DNA of 64,000 nt from CAZJHX01 sp964545715. GTDB lineage: Bacteria; Myxococcota_A; UBA9042; GCA-2863065. The notes beneath the pieces are model-generated. The model did not search any database and was not told where the DNA came from. It was given only the letters and a program-made list of their open reading frames with translations. This document shows, piece by piece, positions 1 to 8,803 of this stretch. The DNA lies in the NCBI GenBank assembly GCA_964545715.1, contig CAZJHX010000045.1:4508-68507 (forward strand). Reading direction: 5' to 3'. A program made the translations under genes and the position numbers. Numbering within the stretch: the stretch's first letter is position 1; each line of letters begins with the position of its first letter.

Positions 1-285
1 ATGCAGGCCAACATGCAGGAGGCCCAGGAGAAGGCGGCTGCCATTCGCGTCGAGGGCAAGGCCGGCGGAGGCATGGTCGTCGCGGTGGCCAACGGCCGTG
101 GACAGATCATGCGCCTGACGATCGAGCAGTCGCTGCTGGATACGGGCGACAAGGAGATGCTCGAGGACCTGACGGCCGCGGCGGTCAACCAGGCTTACAA
201 GCTGGCGAAAGAGGCGCTGAAAGCCGAGATGAGCAAGGCCACCGGCGGCCTCCCGATGCCGTTCGATCTGGATGGTCTCGTGTGA
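1..285 (+). CDS. ybaB: YbaB/EbfC nucleoid-associated protein, 5' truncated
   Basis: Small DNA-binding nucleoid-associated protein of the YbaB/EbfC family, which binds DNA as a dimer. The visible 94 residues contain the family core: an amphipathic helix (QANMQEAQEKAAAIRVEG), the glycine-rich strand GKAGGGMVVAVANGRGQI and the C-terminal helix ending GGLPMPFDL. The family is normally about 105-110 residues and position 1 falls inside the first helix, so the true start lies left of the window and the first ATG is probably internal. The stop overlaps the GTG start of recR by 4 bases (GTGA). The ybaB-recR pairing, usually preceded by dnaX, is conserved across bacteria and supports the call. Confidence 0.9.
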   Translation: MQANMQEAQEKAAAIRVEGKAGGGMVVAVANGRGQIMRLTIEQSLLDTGDKEMLEDLTAAAVNQAYKLAKEALKAEMSKATGGLPMPFDLDGLV

Positions 286-881
286 GGATTCCCGCTTCCC
301 TGGAGCGCGTCATCGGCGCCCTGGCGCGCCTCCCGGGCGTGGGTGAAAAGACGGCCGCACGCTTCGCTTTTCACATCCTGAAAGAGTCCGAGGGCTACGC
401 CAAAGATCTGGCGGAGGCGGTCGGCGCGTTGCACGAGAGCGTGGGCCACTGCACGCGGTGCCACAACCTGGCGGAGGACGCGCTGTGCAATATCTGCGCG
501 GACACGTCGCGCGACCAGAATCGGCTGTGCGTGACCGAGGGCATCCAGGAGGTCATGGCGATCGAGCGCACGGGCGAGTTTCGAGGCACCTATCACGTGC
601 TGCACGGGGTGCTGTCGCCGATCCGCGGCATCGGGCCCGACTCGCTGAAGATCGACACGCTGCTGCCGCGCATCAGCGATGAAGCGGTGGACGAGGTGAT
701 CGTGGCGACCAACGTGGACGTCGAGGGCGAAGCCACCGCCCTGTACCTGCAAAAGCTGCTGCGTCGCTTCGACGGCGTGACCGTCAGTCGGATCGCGACC
801 GGGGTACCGATGGGCGGTGAGCTGGAGTATCTGGATCAGGTGACGCTGGCCCGAGCGCTCAGAGACCGCCGCGAATTCTAG
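282..881 (+). CDS. recR: Recombination mediator protein RecR
   Basis: RecR works with RecF and RecO to load RecA at gapped DNA. The 199-residue protein has the full family layout: an N-terminal helix-hairpin-helix (LPGVGEKTAARFAFHIL), a four-Cys zinc finger at about residues 57-72 (CTRCHNLAEDALCNIC), a Toprim domain from about residue 80 (LCVTEGIQEVMAIERTGEF; later VIVATNVDVEGEATALYL) and the C-terminal segment RIATGVPMGGELEYLD. The length matches the family. It starts at GTG 282, translationally coupled to ybaB. Confidence 0.97.
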   Translation: MRIPASLERVIGALARLPGVGEKTAARFAFHILKESEGYAKDLAEAVGALHESVGHCTRCHNLAEDALCNICADTSRDQNRLCVTEGIQEVMAIERTGEFRGTYHVLHGVLSPIRGIGPDSLKIDTLLPRISDEAVDEVIVATNVDVEGEATALYLQKLLRRFDGVTVSRIATGVPMGGELEYLDQVTLARALRDRREF

Positions 882-888
882 CAGCCTG

Positions 889-3588
889 CTAGGCGTCGCT
901 CTCCAACCCCATGATGGTCCACTCGTTGTGGTCCGGCAGATCGAACAGCTCCTGTAGGACCTCTTTGGGGTTGGCGTAGAGCGGGTCGAAGTTCTCGATG
1001 ACCCCGTGCAGCTTGCCGTCTTCCTCAGTCTCGAACTCGCCCCGGATCGCGTTGGTGATCTTGGCGTACATATCGTCGTACGCCGCCTGCTTCTCCGGGT
1101 CTTTCTTGCTGGGAGCGACGCGCAGCGGCGCCTTCTTCATCAGCCGCGGCAGCTTGCGCAGAAACTTGTCGTACGCCCCCGGGCTCTTCTCCTGCGCGCG
1201 CTTGCCCTGGCTGACCAGCGCCGTAATCCGCTTGTTCTTGCGGCGGCGCCTGATGAGCTTGGCCAGGCTGAGCGACGTCAGGAAGCCGCGGTTGCGGCGG
1301 GCCGCGTGAAACGTAATCCACATGACGAAGTGGATGGGGTGATAGTGATAGATGCGCCCATCCCACTTGTCCTCGAGCAGCCCGACCGCCTCGGCCACCT
1401 CTTTGGTCAGCCAGATGAAGGGCAGGAACTTGCGGATCTCGCGAGAGAAGAGGCCCTTGCGGCGCACCAGCTTCAAGAAGCCCTCGCGCTGGGTCTCGTT
1501 GTCCCACGGCTGGCCGCCGGTGAGGCTGGCGATCCAGTCGACCCGGTCGCTCCATTCGCTGACGTGATACGTGATCGAGCGCCGCAGCTGCTCACGGTAC
1601 AGCTCACCGACATCGCGCTTGTCGGAGCGCGCGGTCCGAGCATAGAAGGCGCGGATCTCGTCTGGAGAGATCTTGTCGTTGGGCCAGAACTGCAGCTTGC
1701 GGTACGGGCGGTAGCGGGACGAGTCACGGAAGATCATCAAGATGTCTTCGGTGCGCACGGTGAGGTCGTCGCCGCGTGCCCGCTGCGGCGTGCGGAAGTG
1801 CTCGGCGTGGGTGTCGAGATCGATGTTGTAGAAGGTGCTCTCGCTGCTGAAGACCTCTACGTGTATCCCGTTCAGGTGGTCCTCCTCGGGATCGCGGCCG
1901 GCGACGACGCCCGCAAAGCCGAGCACCTCGCCCGCGGCCACGCGCAGCTCGAACTCCTCGGCGACCAGCACCGCGATCTTGGACGGGTCGGCCAGCGCGT
2001 TGCTCGTGTATCCGACGGTCAAAAACTCGGCGGCCTTCTTGTCCTCCGACTCGGTCACGCCGACGTCTTCGATGTCCAGGATCAGCTCCGCCAGCTGGAT
2101 GTCGACCGGATCGCCCGCGTCCAACCTGCGTTGCAGCTCCTCGCGCTTGGCCTGCAGCTCCGCCTCGTAGCCGGCCACGGCCTTGTCGAGCTCGTCCTTG
2201 TCCTCTTTGAGCGCCTCCAGCTGGTACAGCCGCTTGGGCCAGGTGAGCCGCTCGTATTTGTCGGCCAGCGCGTTGGCGCCCTTCTGGTCGACATCCATCG
2301 AGTCCAGATGCATGTACAGGGAGAAGAACCGCAGCTTCTCCATCTCGCGGTTGCCCTCTTCGTCGACCTTGCCCTTCCGCTTGGGCAGCTCGACGTCGTG
2401 GCGCAGCAGGACGAAGTTGTTGTGACCGAGGTGCCGCCGGCCCGGCTCGAAGTGCGCGGCGACCACAATGCCGTCAAACATCGCGTGAACCCGGTGCCGC
2501 TTCTTCTTGATGCCCTTCTGAGGCGGAAACAGGTGTACACCGCCGTGCCACGTCTGGTTTGCGCCCATGGGGAACGTCCCGCCCTGCTCGGCCTTCTCGG
2601 TGTTGCGCATAAGCTGATACGCCGCGGGCGCAGCCTGGGTGACGCTCTTGCCCTGCAAGATCAACTCGGGCTTCCACGCCAGCGGGAACCAGTTGTACTC
2701 GTTTTGCAGCCCCGACAAGACACGCTGCCAGTTGAACGCCGGCCCCGGGTCCCACCGCTGGTCAGTGAGGTGATAATGCGCGACAAAGCCGCGCAGCTTC
2801 TTGAGGTCGCCGTCCTCCAGCATGTGCGGGATCACCTTGCCGTCGACGCTCATCGGGAACCACTTGTCCATCTTCAGCTCGCGAACGAACAGCTTCAGCA
2901 GCAGAATCAGCGAGTCGTACTGCCGCGGCGTGTACCCGTAGACGCGCTGCGTGGAGCCCTGGATCTTGCCCGTCTCCGGGCGCTCCCACTCGTAGCGCTC
3001 AAGCGCCTCTTTGAGCTTGCGGCCGGTCAGCCCGCGCTCCTGCAGCACCCGCTTGGTCATGACCAGATACCGCTTGCGCATGTCCTTGAACTGCTTGCGC
3101 GCCGCCAGGTCTCCGTTCTCCTTTACCAGGCGGTGGTTCATGTCGATGCCGATGCTCTGATCGTTGACGCCGGCGGCATGCGCTGTCCGCTGCGCGACGT
3201 CCGCGAACTGGTAGATGATGCCGTCCCAGTTGATGCAGAAATGCGTGGACAGCCCGCGGGCCAGAAGGATGTCGAAGGTCTTCTTGGCGTGCCGCGTCAG
3301 GTCCGCGTGCAGCACCACGAACTGGATCTTCTCCGCCAGCGCCTCCATCGTGGCGGGCTTACCCTTACGGTCCCGGACGATCGGCATCATGATCCCCTTG
3401 CCGACCCGCGCTCGCTCGAAATCCAGCTCCGGATCGTCGACAAAGTTGCGCACGAGCTTGGTGCTGGACTCGCCGCTCTTCACCAACGGGTAGCGCTCAC
3501 CCAAAATGATGATGTCGTTGTTGAGCCCCTCCTGCCAGGCGTCCGCCCAGGCCGAGGCCTCCATTCCATCTTCATCAAACGGCGGCAT
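889..3588 (-). CDS. Large protein with amidase_2-like and M23-like domains
   Basis: An 899-residue protein with two probable peptidoglycan-hydrolase-like regions. Residues about 85-230 resemble an N-acetylmuramoyl-L-alanine amidase (amidase_2 / PGRP fold): VVLHAD, LSTHFCINWDGIIYQFAD, RTAHAAGVNDQSIGIDMN. Residues about 345-600 recall an M23 / lysostaphin-like beta fold (TWHGGVHLFPP, FDGIVVAAHFEPG, FFSLYMHLDSM, AGEVLGFAGVV, LNGIHVEVFSS), but the usual HxxxD and HxH metal motifs are only partly recognisable. The C-terminal 270 residues are basic and unassigned. There is no signal peptide at the chosen start, which has the ribosome site AGGGG six bases upstream. It is third in a minus-strand cluster with a VWA-like membrane protein and a Tat protein (3-base gap). 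The amidase fold is likely; the substrate is unknown. Confidence 0.6.
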   Translation of the reverse strand: MPPFDEDGMEASAWADAWQEGLNNDIIILGERYPLVKSGESSTKLVRNFVDDPELDFERARVGKGIMMPIVRDRKGKPATMEALAEKIQFVVLHADLTRHAKKTFDILLARGLSTHFCINWDGIIYQFADVAQRTAHAAGVNDQSIGIDMNHRLVKENGDLAARKQFKDMRKRYLVMTKRVLQERGLTGRKLKEALERYEWERPETGKIQGSTQRVYGYTPRQYDSLILLLKLFVRELKMDKWFPMSVDGKVIPHMLEDGDLKKLRGFVAHYHLTDQRWDPGPAFNWQRVLSGLQNEYNWFPLAWKPELILQGKSVTQAAPAAYQLMRNTEKAEQGGTFPMGANQTWHGGVHLFPPQKGIKKKRHRVHAMFDGIVVAAHFEPGRRHLGHNNFVLLRHDVELPKRKGKVDEEGNREMEKLRFFSLYMHLDSMDVDQKGANALADKYERLTWPKRLYQLEALKEDKDELDKAVAGYEAELQAKREELQRRLDAGDPVDIQLAELILDIEDVGVTESEDKKAAEFLTVGYTSNALADPSKIAVLVAEEFELRVAAGEVLGFAGVVAGRDPEEDHLNGIHVEVFSSESTFYNIDLDTHAEHFRTPQRARGDDLTVRTEDILMIFRDSSRYRPYRKLQFWPNDKISPDEIRAFYARTARSDKRDVGELYREQLRRSITYHVSEWSDRVDWIASLTGGQPWDNETQREGFLKLVRRKGLFSREIRKFLPFIWLTKEVAEAVGLLEDKWDGRIYHYHPIHFVMWITFHAARRNRGFLTSLSLAKLIRRRRKNKRITALVSQGKRAQEKSPGAYDKFLRKLPRLMKKAPLRVAPSKKDPEKQAAYDDMYAKITNAIRGEFETEEDGKLHGVIENFDPLYANPKEVLQELFDLPDHNEWTIMGLESDA

Positions 3589-3591
3589 CGA

Positions 3592-5400
3592 TCACCCCTT
3601 GACGGCCTTTTTGCCGGCAGCTTTTCCCTTCTTGGCGACGGCGCCGAAGATCTTCTTGAACAGCGCTTTGAACATCTTGAACAGCAGCCACAAAACCAGC
3701 AGCACCAACAAGATGATCACCACGATGATCACCCAGTACAGCACTGTACCGACCTTGTTCTTCAGCCACTTGTTCTTCTCTTTGAACCAGTACGAGAAGC
3801 CCTCGCCAATAAACGGCGTCTCAAAGTCGTACTCAGGCGAGCGAATCGTGGCGTTCTGATACTTGATCTCCCCGTCTCTCTTCATGACGGGCACCGAGAT
3901 CTTGGCTTTTAGCGAGATGCGATAGTTCTGAGCCGGCTTGAGCACCCCACCGATGGTCAATACGCGCTCGTTCATCAGCTCGTTGATCGTCGCCGCCGCC
4001 ACGTCCGGGATATCGCGCGGGTTGATCACCTCGCGATACGTCCCGCCGGTCTTCAGCGACAACAGCTCCAGCCGCTGGCGCTCGAACTTGTAGCTGACGG
4101 CGCTCTTGTCGCCGCGGGTCATGGCGTAGGCGATGGAAAAGACCCGGATGTCGGCGGCCCGCAGCAAGGCGATCCAGTGCACGGCCCGCTCGCGCCACCG
4201 GGTCTGTACGTCGGTTCCGCGCTCGTCCAGCTTGCGCTGCACGCAGTCCTGAATCATCTGCCGGCCCTTGCGGCCACGCGTCTCCCCGGCGGCCCCGGCG
4301 CAGTGCTGCGGGCTGCTGGTGAAGAGGTTGCGGCACACCAGGTCCTCGTCGACGAACCCGTCACGCCCGTCCCCGATGACGACGATGGCCTTTCGACTGC
4401 CGGGCCGGCCATATTGCACGATCATGCGCAGCGCCTCCTCAAAGGCCCCGGTGTCCATCGTCTTTTCTTCAAGGTCGTCCAGCTCGTACTGCTGGATAGC
4501 GGTCGATGCGATGCCCTGCTCCGAGCACGGGTTGATGCCCGAGCGATCGATGCCGAACAGCCGCGCGTGCTTGCCACGAAAGCGCATGCGATCCACCGCC
4601 GTCGCCATCGCACCGCTCTGTCCTTCATGCAGCCCGCACGGCGGCGGCGCGAGAGGGTCCTCCCCGTCTTCCTGCTCTTCCTGGCTCTCCACCATGTACT
4701 TCAGCCGCGCCACGTCACACTGACTCAGGTTCTCGTCGTACCGGCTCAGCTCGCCTTCGGCGCCTTCGTACGTGCGATACGTGTAGAGCATCGGCCCGTA
4801 CCAGACCAGGTTCATGTGGGCCACGCTCAGCTTGCTCAGCAGCGACCGCACGCCTTCATGATGCCGCTCCTCGAGCTGCTCGACGTCCTTGTACCCGCTG
4901 TGCCCGGCGGCGACGACGACCACGTCCATCGGCACCTCAGCGTCTTCCATGGCCATCATCTCGGTGATGGGCGGACGCTCCTCCGCAGGCATGTCCTCGG
5001 GTATCTCGGGCTGCACGCCGTCGACCAGCTTGACCAGGGGCTTGGGCCGCTTCTCCTCGCCGCTCGCCGTCATCACCGTCAGGGTCTTGATCTTCTCCGA
5101 GTCCTCAAACTGCTGGAGAATGCCGTTCTCACCGACCGTCAGAATCGAGAAATGCAGCTTGAGCGTCGGCGCCTCACTCGTGTCGATACGCGTGATCTTC
5201 AGCTGCGCACGAGAGGTCGTAATGCTCTCGTACCAGCGAAAATATCCGGGCGCCTCCGCCTTCTGCTGCTCGATCAGCTCCTTGAGCTCGTCCGCGTCGA
5301 ACTTGGGCTTGCCCTTCCGCCCGCGCTTGCCCGGCTTGGACCCGACGCTCAGCGGGGCCGCGATGACGACCGCGGCCAACACAAGAAGCAGCCGCCGCAT
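3592..5400 (-). CDS. Signal-peptide protein with VWA-like region and C-terminal membrane anchor
   Basis: A 602-residue exported protein. It begins with a Sec signal (MRRLLLVLAAVVIAAPLSVG) and ends with one strong transmembrane helix at about residues 548-575 (VLYWVIIVVIILLVLLVLW), followed by a Lys-rich cytoplasmic tail. The middle shows von Willebrand factor A-like strands: VPMDVVVVAAGHSGY at about residue 157, KAIVVIGDGRDGFVDEDL at about 340, and IRVFSIAYAMTRGDKSA at about 413. A classical DxSxS motif is not evident, so metal binding is uncertain. The start overlaps the stop of the upstream Tat gene (TGATG), so the two are coupled; the amidase-like gene follows 3 bases later. The three products may act together at the envelope; this is inferred from gene order only. 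Confidence 0.55.
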   Translation of the reverse strand: MRRLLLVLAAVVIAAPLSVGSKPGKRGRKGKPKFDADELKELIEQQKAEAPGYFRWYESITTSRAQLKITRIDTSEAPTLKLHFSILTVGENGILQQFEDSEKIKTLTVMTASGEEKRPKPLVKLVDGVQPEIPEDMPAEERPPITEMMAMEDAEVPMDVVVVAAGHSGYKDVEQLEERHHEGVRSLLSKLSVAHMNLVWYGPMLYTYRTYEGAEGELSRYDENLSQCDVARLKYMVESQEEQEDGEDPLAPPPCGLHEGQSGAMATAVDRMRFRGKHARLFGIDRSGINPCSEQGIASTAIQQYELDDLEEKTMDTGAFEEALRMIVQYGRPGSRKAIVVIGDGRDGFVDEDLVCRNLFTSSPQHCAGAAGETRGRKGRQMIQDCVQRKLDERGTDVQTRWRERAVHWIALLRAADIRVFSIAYAMTRGDKSAVSYKFERQRLELLSLKTGGTYREVINPRDIPDVAAATINELMNERVLTIGGVLKPAQNYRISLKAKISVPVMKRDGEIKYQNATIRSPEYDFETPFIGEGFSYWFKEKNKWLKNKVGTVLYWVIIVVIILLVLLVLWLLFKMFKALFKKIFGAVAKKGKAAGKKAVKG

Positions 5401-5819
5401 CAGGCCCCGAAGTTGAACGGCCGCACCTGGTACGTCACAGGCGCGCTCTTCAACGTCGCTGAGCCGACACGGGCAACCACGGTGTAGGCATACTCACCGG
5501 CGACCAGCTGCGGATGCGCGTACGGCAGCTCCAGCTCCCAGGTCGCGTGATCGCCGTCCAACCGGACGGCGCGCTGCAGCATCAACGCGGGCTCGTCGAA
5601 CGCAGGCCCATCGATCCACAGCTCCAGCTCAGCGGACGCGCCGTCGGGCAGCCCGCCGCGCACCAGGTGAATCGCCTTCGACGCCATGGGATGCACGGGG
5701 CGCATGCACCACTCCAGCCGGGAGGGCCCACCGTCGCTGTTGAGCACGGCGACCCCCGCCCCGGTAGCCAGCGCGGCGCCTAAGAAAGCCCGTCGAGTTG
5801 GACCGCTGGAGTCTGCCAC
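5400..5819 (-). CDS. Small Tat-signal protein of unknown function
   Basis: A 139-residue protein with a twin-arginine export signal near the N-terminus (TRRAFLGAALATGAGVAVL; RRxFLG core). The mature part is about 105 residues and looks all-beta, with an Ig-like alternation (AELELWIDG, ATWELELPY, GEYAYTVVARVG, APVTYQVRPF). No catalytic motif is seen. It is the first gene of a minus-strand trio and overlaps the VWA-like gene by one base. Its function is not recognised; an accessory or carrier-like domain is possible. Confidence 0.6.
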   Translation of the reverse strand: MADSSGPTRRAFLGAALATGAGVAVLNSDGGPSRLEWCMRPVHPMASKAIHLVRGGLPDGASAELELWIDGPAFDEPALMLQRAVRLDGDHATWELELPYAHPQLVAGEYAYTVVARVGSATLKSAPVTYQVRPFNFGA

Positions 5820-5870
5820 GCGGGCAATATATCAGCCCTGCGCAGCCGGCGCACTGTGCGTGCGGAGCGG

Positions 5871-6371
5871 TCAGTCGTTATCGCCGAGCCAGCTGTCAAA
5901 CGCGCGATCGACCGCGTTGACCACCGGCTGTACATCGACCTCTTTGGTCCAGAACTCCTCGACCCCCAGCGCCTCCGCCGTCGCGCGCGCGCCGGCCGTC
6001 GGGGTGCCGGTCATCACGACCGCGCGCAAGGAGGGCTCGTGCTGCCTGGCAGCGGCGATCAGCTCGGTGCCGTCCAGGTCCGGCATGCGCAGGTCGGTTA
6101 CAAGTACCGGCACCGCGTATTCGCGCACGACGTCCAACGCGCGCTCCGCATCCGGGGCCGTCACCACGCTGTACCCCGCGCGCATGAGCGCACGCGACAC
6201 CACGTAGCGAGAGTCCTCGTCATCATCGACAACCAGCACGGGGCGGCGCAGGACGTCACAGCCCGTGTGAGCCAGCCGTCTTTGGCGCTCGTCCCACGCC
6301 GTCATCAGGTCTTCAAACTTCCGGGAGATGGAGCCGGTTCTCGTAGTGCATCTGCGGGTATTCATAGTCAT
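5871..6371 (-). CDS. Single-domain response regulator receiver
   Basis: Receiver-domain protein with no output domain. From the ATG at 6371 it has 166 residues. This start has AGG six bases upstream and removes an implausible 44-residue leader encoded by a longer frame that begins at 6503. The CheY-like fold is complete: acidic triad in VLVVDDDEDSRYV, phospho-acceptor Asp in VLVTDLRMPDLDG, the conserved Thr in AVVMTGT and the Lys in FWTKEVD. It follows a PAS-GGDEF-EAL gene and a hybrid histidine kinase on the same strand, so it may receive phosphate from that kinase (inference). The roughly 45-residue N-terminal stretch before the receiver is unassigned. Confidence 0.75.
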   Translation of the reverse strand: MTMNTRRCTTRTGSISRKFEDLMTAWDERQRRLAHTGCDVLRRPVLVVDDDEDSRYVVSRALMRAGYSVVTAPDAERALDVVREYAVPVLVTDLRMPDLDGTELIAAARQHEPSLRAVVMTGTPTAGARATAEALGVEEFWTKEVDVQPVVNAVDRAFDSWLGDND

Positions 6372-6518
6372 GGTCGGCCTGCAATTCACCATGCATGCCA
6401 GAAGGGGCGTTCGACGCACTGCGCCCAAACCGCCCCCAATCCGAACACTGGTTCGTGGCAACAGGGGTACTGAAACGGGGGATGTTGGGGGGGCGCCTGC
6501 CACGGCGCGGTCAGTCCA

Positions 6519-8741
6519 TTACGAACGGCGAGGACTCTTCCGCTTGCCAGCCAGCGCAGTGCCGCGCTTCACGGAGCTTACCGCTTTCACGCCCAACCCG
6601 CGCCGAATCGGACGCCTGGCGGCGGCGCTCGATTTGAGCTCAGGCAGCGGCTCCTCGGGCAGCGGCGGCGTGGGATCGTGGAAGAGCAGCAGCGCGTCCT
6701 CCGCGGGCAGCGATCGCGAGAAATACCAGCCCTGAAGCAGCTCACAGTCGAGCTCTTGCAAGGCCTCGAGCTGCACTTCGGTCTCGACGCCTTCGGCCAC
6801 AACGCCCATGCCCAGGGAGTGGCCGAGCTCGACCATCGTCTTCACCAGCATGCGGTTGCGCGGGTCCCCGTCACCACCGAGATGGCGCACGAAGCTCTGA
6901 TCGACCTTCAAGACGTCAAACGGAAACTGGTGCAGATACGACAGCGAGGAATACCCGGTGCCAAAGTCGTCCAATGCGAGCCCGCAGCCCATCTCCTTGA
7001 GGCCGGCCAGCGTCGCTGCGACCTCGTCAGGGCTCTTCATGAAGGCGGTCTCAGTCAACTCAAAGACCAGCTGTTTGGGGTTGGCGCCCGTCGAGTCGAT
7101 CGCGCGCTGGACGACGCCGATCAGCTCACCATCCTGAATCTGCTCCGGCGACAGGTTGACGTGCAGCTTCAGATCCCTGGCCTCGGGCGCCGTCTCGGTC
7201 CACTCGGCCAGCTGCATGCACGCCTCTTCGATAACCCACCGCCCGATATCCGCCATGAGGCCTGTCTGCTCGGCGATGGGGATGAAGACCCCCGGCGAGA
7301 CCATGCCGCGCGTCGCGTGCGGCCATCGGATGAGCGCCTCAAAGCCGCTGACTGTCAGGTCCACCGAGTTCATCAGCGGCTCGTAGTGCAGCTTGAATTC
7401 ACCGCGGGAGATCGCGGTGCGCAGGTCGTTTTCGATGCCGATGCGCGTCATCACGTGCTTGGACATCGCGGAGTTGTAGACCACGTGCTTGGCGCCGCCG
7501 TGCGACTTCGCGATCTGCAGCGCGGTCATCGCAGCCTGCAGAATCTCGTCGCCGTTGGCCAGCCCCTTGTCCGCAATCACCAACCCGACGGCCGCCGACA
7601 GGTAGATCTGCCCGTTGGGGGTGCGGAACGGGTGGGTCAGGCCCTTCTTCAGCGACTCAGCCAGGCGCGAGAGAGACAGCTTACGCGGCACCTGCGCGCT
7701 AAGGATGGCAAAGCGCTCGCCGTCCAGCCGAACAAGGCTGCCCAGGTCGCCGATGTGCTTCTCCAGTCGCAGCGCGACCTCCCACAAGAAGTCGTCGCTG
7801 TCCGCGCGCGTCAGACCGGCCTGCAGCGTGTGCAGCTGCGCCATTTCGAAGACCATCAGCCCGAACGGCGGGTGCCCGGTCTTCAACTTCTCGGACAGCT
7901 CTCGCAGCTGCTCCAACAGATAGGTGCGGTTCGGCAGCTTGGTGACCGGGTCGAGCGTCTTTCGGTCGGTGATGTCGCGCGTGTAGATCACAAACCCGCG
8001 GATGGCCGGGTTCTCTGTGCTGTTGACCGCGTGCGATTCCACGTACATCACGCGGCCACTCGGATGCCGCATCCGATACTCGACCGTCCGCGCCGAACCG
8101 ACGGTGCGAGCGGCGGACGCAAACGACTCCAGCACGCGCTCACGGTCCTCGGCGTGGAAGCTGTTCACAAAGACGGACCACGTCAGGTCCTTGGGCGAGA
8201 AACCCAGGATGGTCTTCGCAGAACCGGAGGCGAACAAGCAGGCCCACTCCTTGTCGAAAACCGTGATGACGTCCCGCGAATATCGCGTCAGGGACTGGAA
8301 CCACTGCACCTTGCGCTTGGCTTTGGCCTCTTTGCGCTTACGGGAGGTGACGTCTCTAGCGACCAGCATGGCGCGCGGCGGACCAAAGCGCGCGCTGAAC
8401 AGGACCGTCGCCTCCAGGTGCACCCAGTGGCCGTCGCTGCCCTTTGTTCTGAACTCGATGGTGAGGCGCCGGTCGCGATGCTCGAAGACCGTCCCGATCG
8501 CGGCCTCCAGCGCCGCCCGGTCGTCCTTGTGGACCGTCTTGTAGACCTTGCCGCCGATGGCGGTGTCGGGGTCGATGCCCAGGATGTCGGCCATCCCGCT
8601 GCCCAGGTGCCAAATGCGCCCCGACGAGTCGAGCTGGTAGACCAGTCCGGCCTCGTCCTTGCTGACCTCCTCGACGTAAAGGGACTGCAGCGTCTGCGTA
8701 TTGGATTGAAGAAATCGTTTTTTGGAGGCCCCAGAGCTCAA
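6519..8741 (-). CDS. PAS-PAS-GGDEF-EAL protein, probable c-di-GMP phosphodiesterase
   Basis: A 740-residue signalling protein. Two PAS domains occupy about residues 25-135 and 150-260, each followed by PAC-like segments (VARDVTSRKRKEAK; YTRDITDRKTLDPVT). The GGDEF domain at about 265-430 has LVRLDGERFAIL where an active cyclase has GGDEF, so diguanylate cyclase activity is probably lost. The EAL domain at about 445-690 keeps FEALIRW, the metal-binding DDFGTGYSS and KVDQSFV, so c-di-GMP hydrolysis is likely. No membrane segment is seen. Translation probably begins at TTG 8741, with GAGG upstream. The C-terminal tail is basic (Arg/Lys/Ser-rich). It sits between a hybrid kinase and a lone receiver on the same strand. 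Confidence 0.9.
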   Translation of the reverse strand: MSSGASKKRFLQSNTQTLQSLYVEEVSKDEAGLVYQLDSSGRIWHLGSGMADILGIDPDTAIGGKVYKTVHKDDRAALEAAIGTVFEHRDRRLTIEFRTKGSDGHWVHLEATVLFSARFGPPRAMLVARDVTSRKRKEAKAKRKVQWFQSLTRYSRDVITVFDKEWACLFASGSAKTILGFSPKDLTWSVFVNSFHAEDRERVLESFASAARTVGSARTVEYRMRHPSGRVMYVESHAVNSTENPAIRGFVIYTRDITDRKTLDPVTKLPNRTYLLEQLRELSEKLKTGHPPFGLMVFEMAQLHTLQAGLTRADSDDFLWEVALRLEKHIGDLGSLVRLDGERFAILSAQVPRKLSLSRLAESLKKGLTHPFRTPNGQIYLSAAVGLVIADKGLANGDEILQAAMTALQIAKSHGGAKHVVYNSAMSKHVMTRIGIENDLRTAISRGEFKLHYEPLMNSVDLTVSGFEALIRWPHATRGMVSPGVFIPIAEQTGLMADIGRWVIEEACMQLAEWTETAPEARDLKLHVNLSPEQIQDGELIGVVQRAIDSTGANPKQLVFELTETAFMKSPDEVAATLAGLKEMGCGLALDDFGTGYSSLSYLHQFPFDVLKVDQSFVRHLGGDGDPRNRMLVKTMVELGHSLGMGVVAEGVETEVQLEALQELDCELLQGWYFSRSLPAEDALLLFHDPTPPLPEEPLPELKSSAAARRPIRRGLGVKAVSSVKRGTALAGKRKSPRRS

Positions 8742-8803
8742 GACGCCCTCACGAACAAAGTCGGATGCTGCCCAACTTGGATCGGGTGCTTTCGCCGGAA
8801 ACT

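Noticed and set aside
1006..3912. 968-residue plus-strand open frame
   Set aside because: It lies antisense to the amidase-like and VWA-like genes, which have recognisable motifs and ribosome sites; long shadow frames are normal at this GC content.
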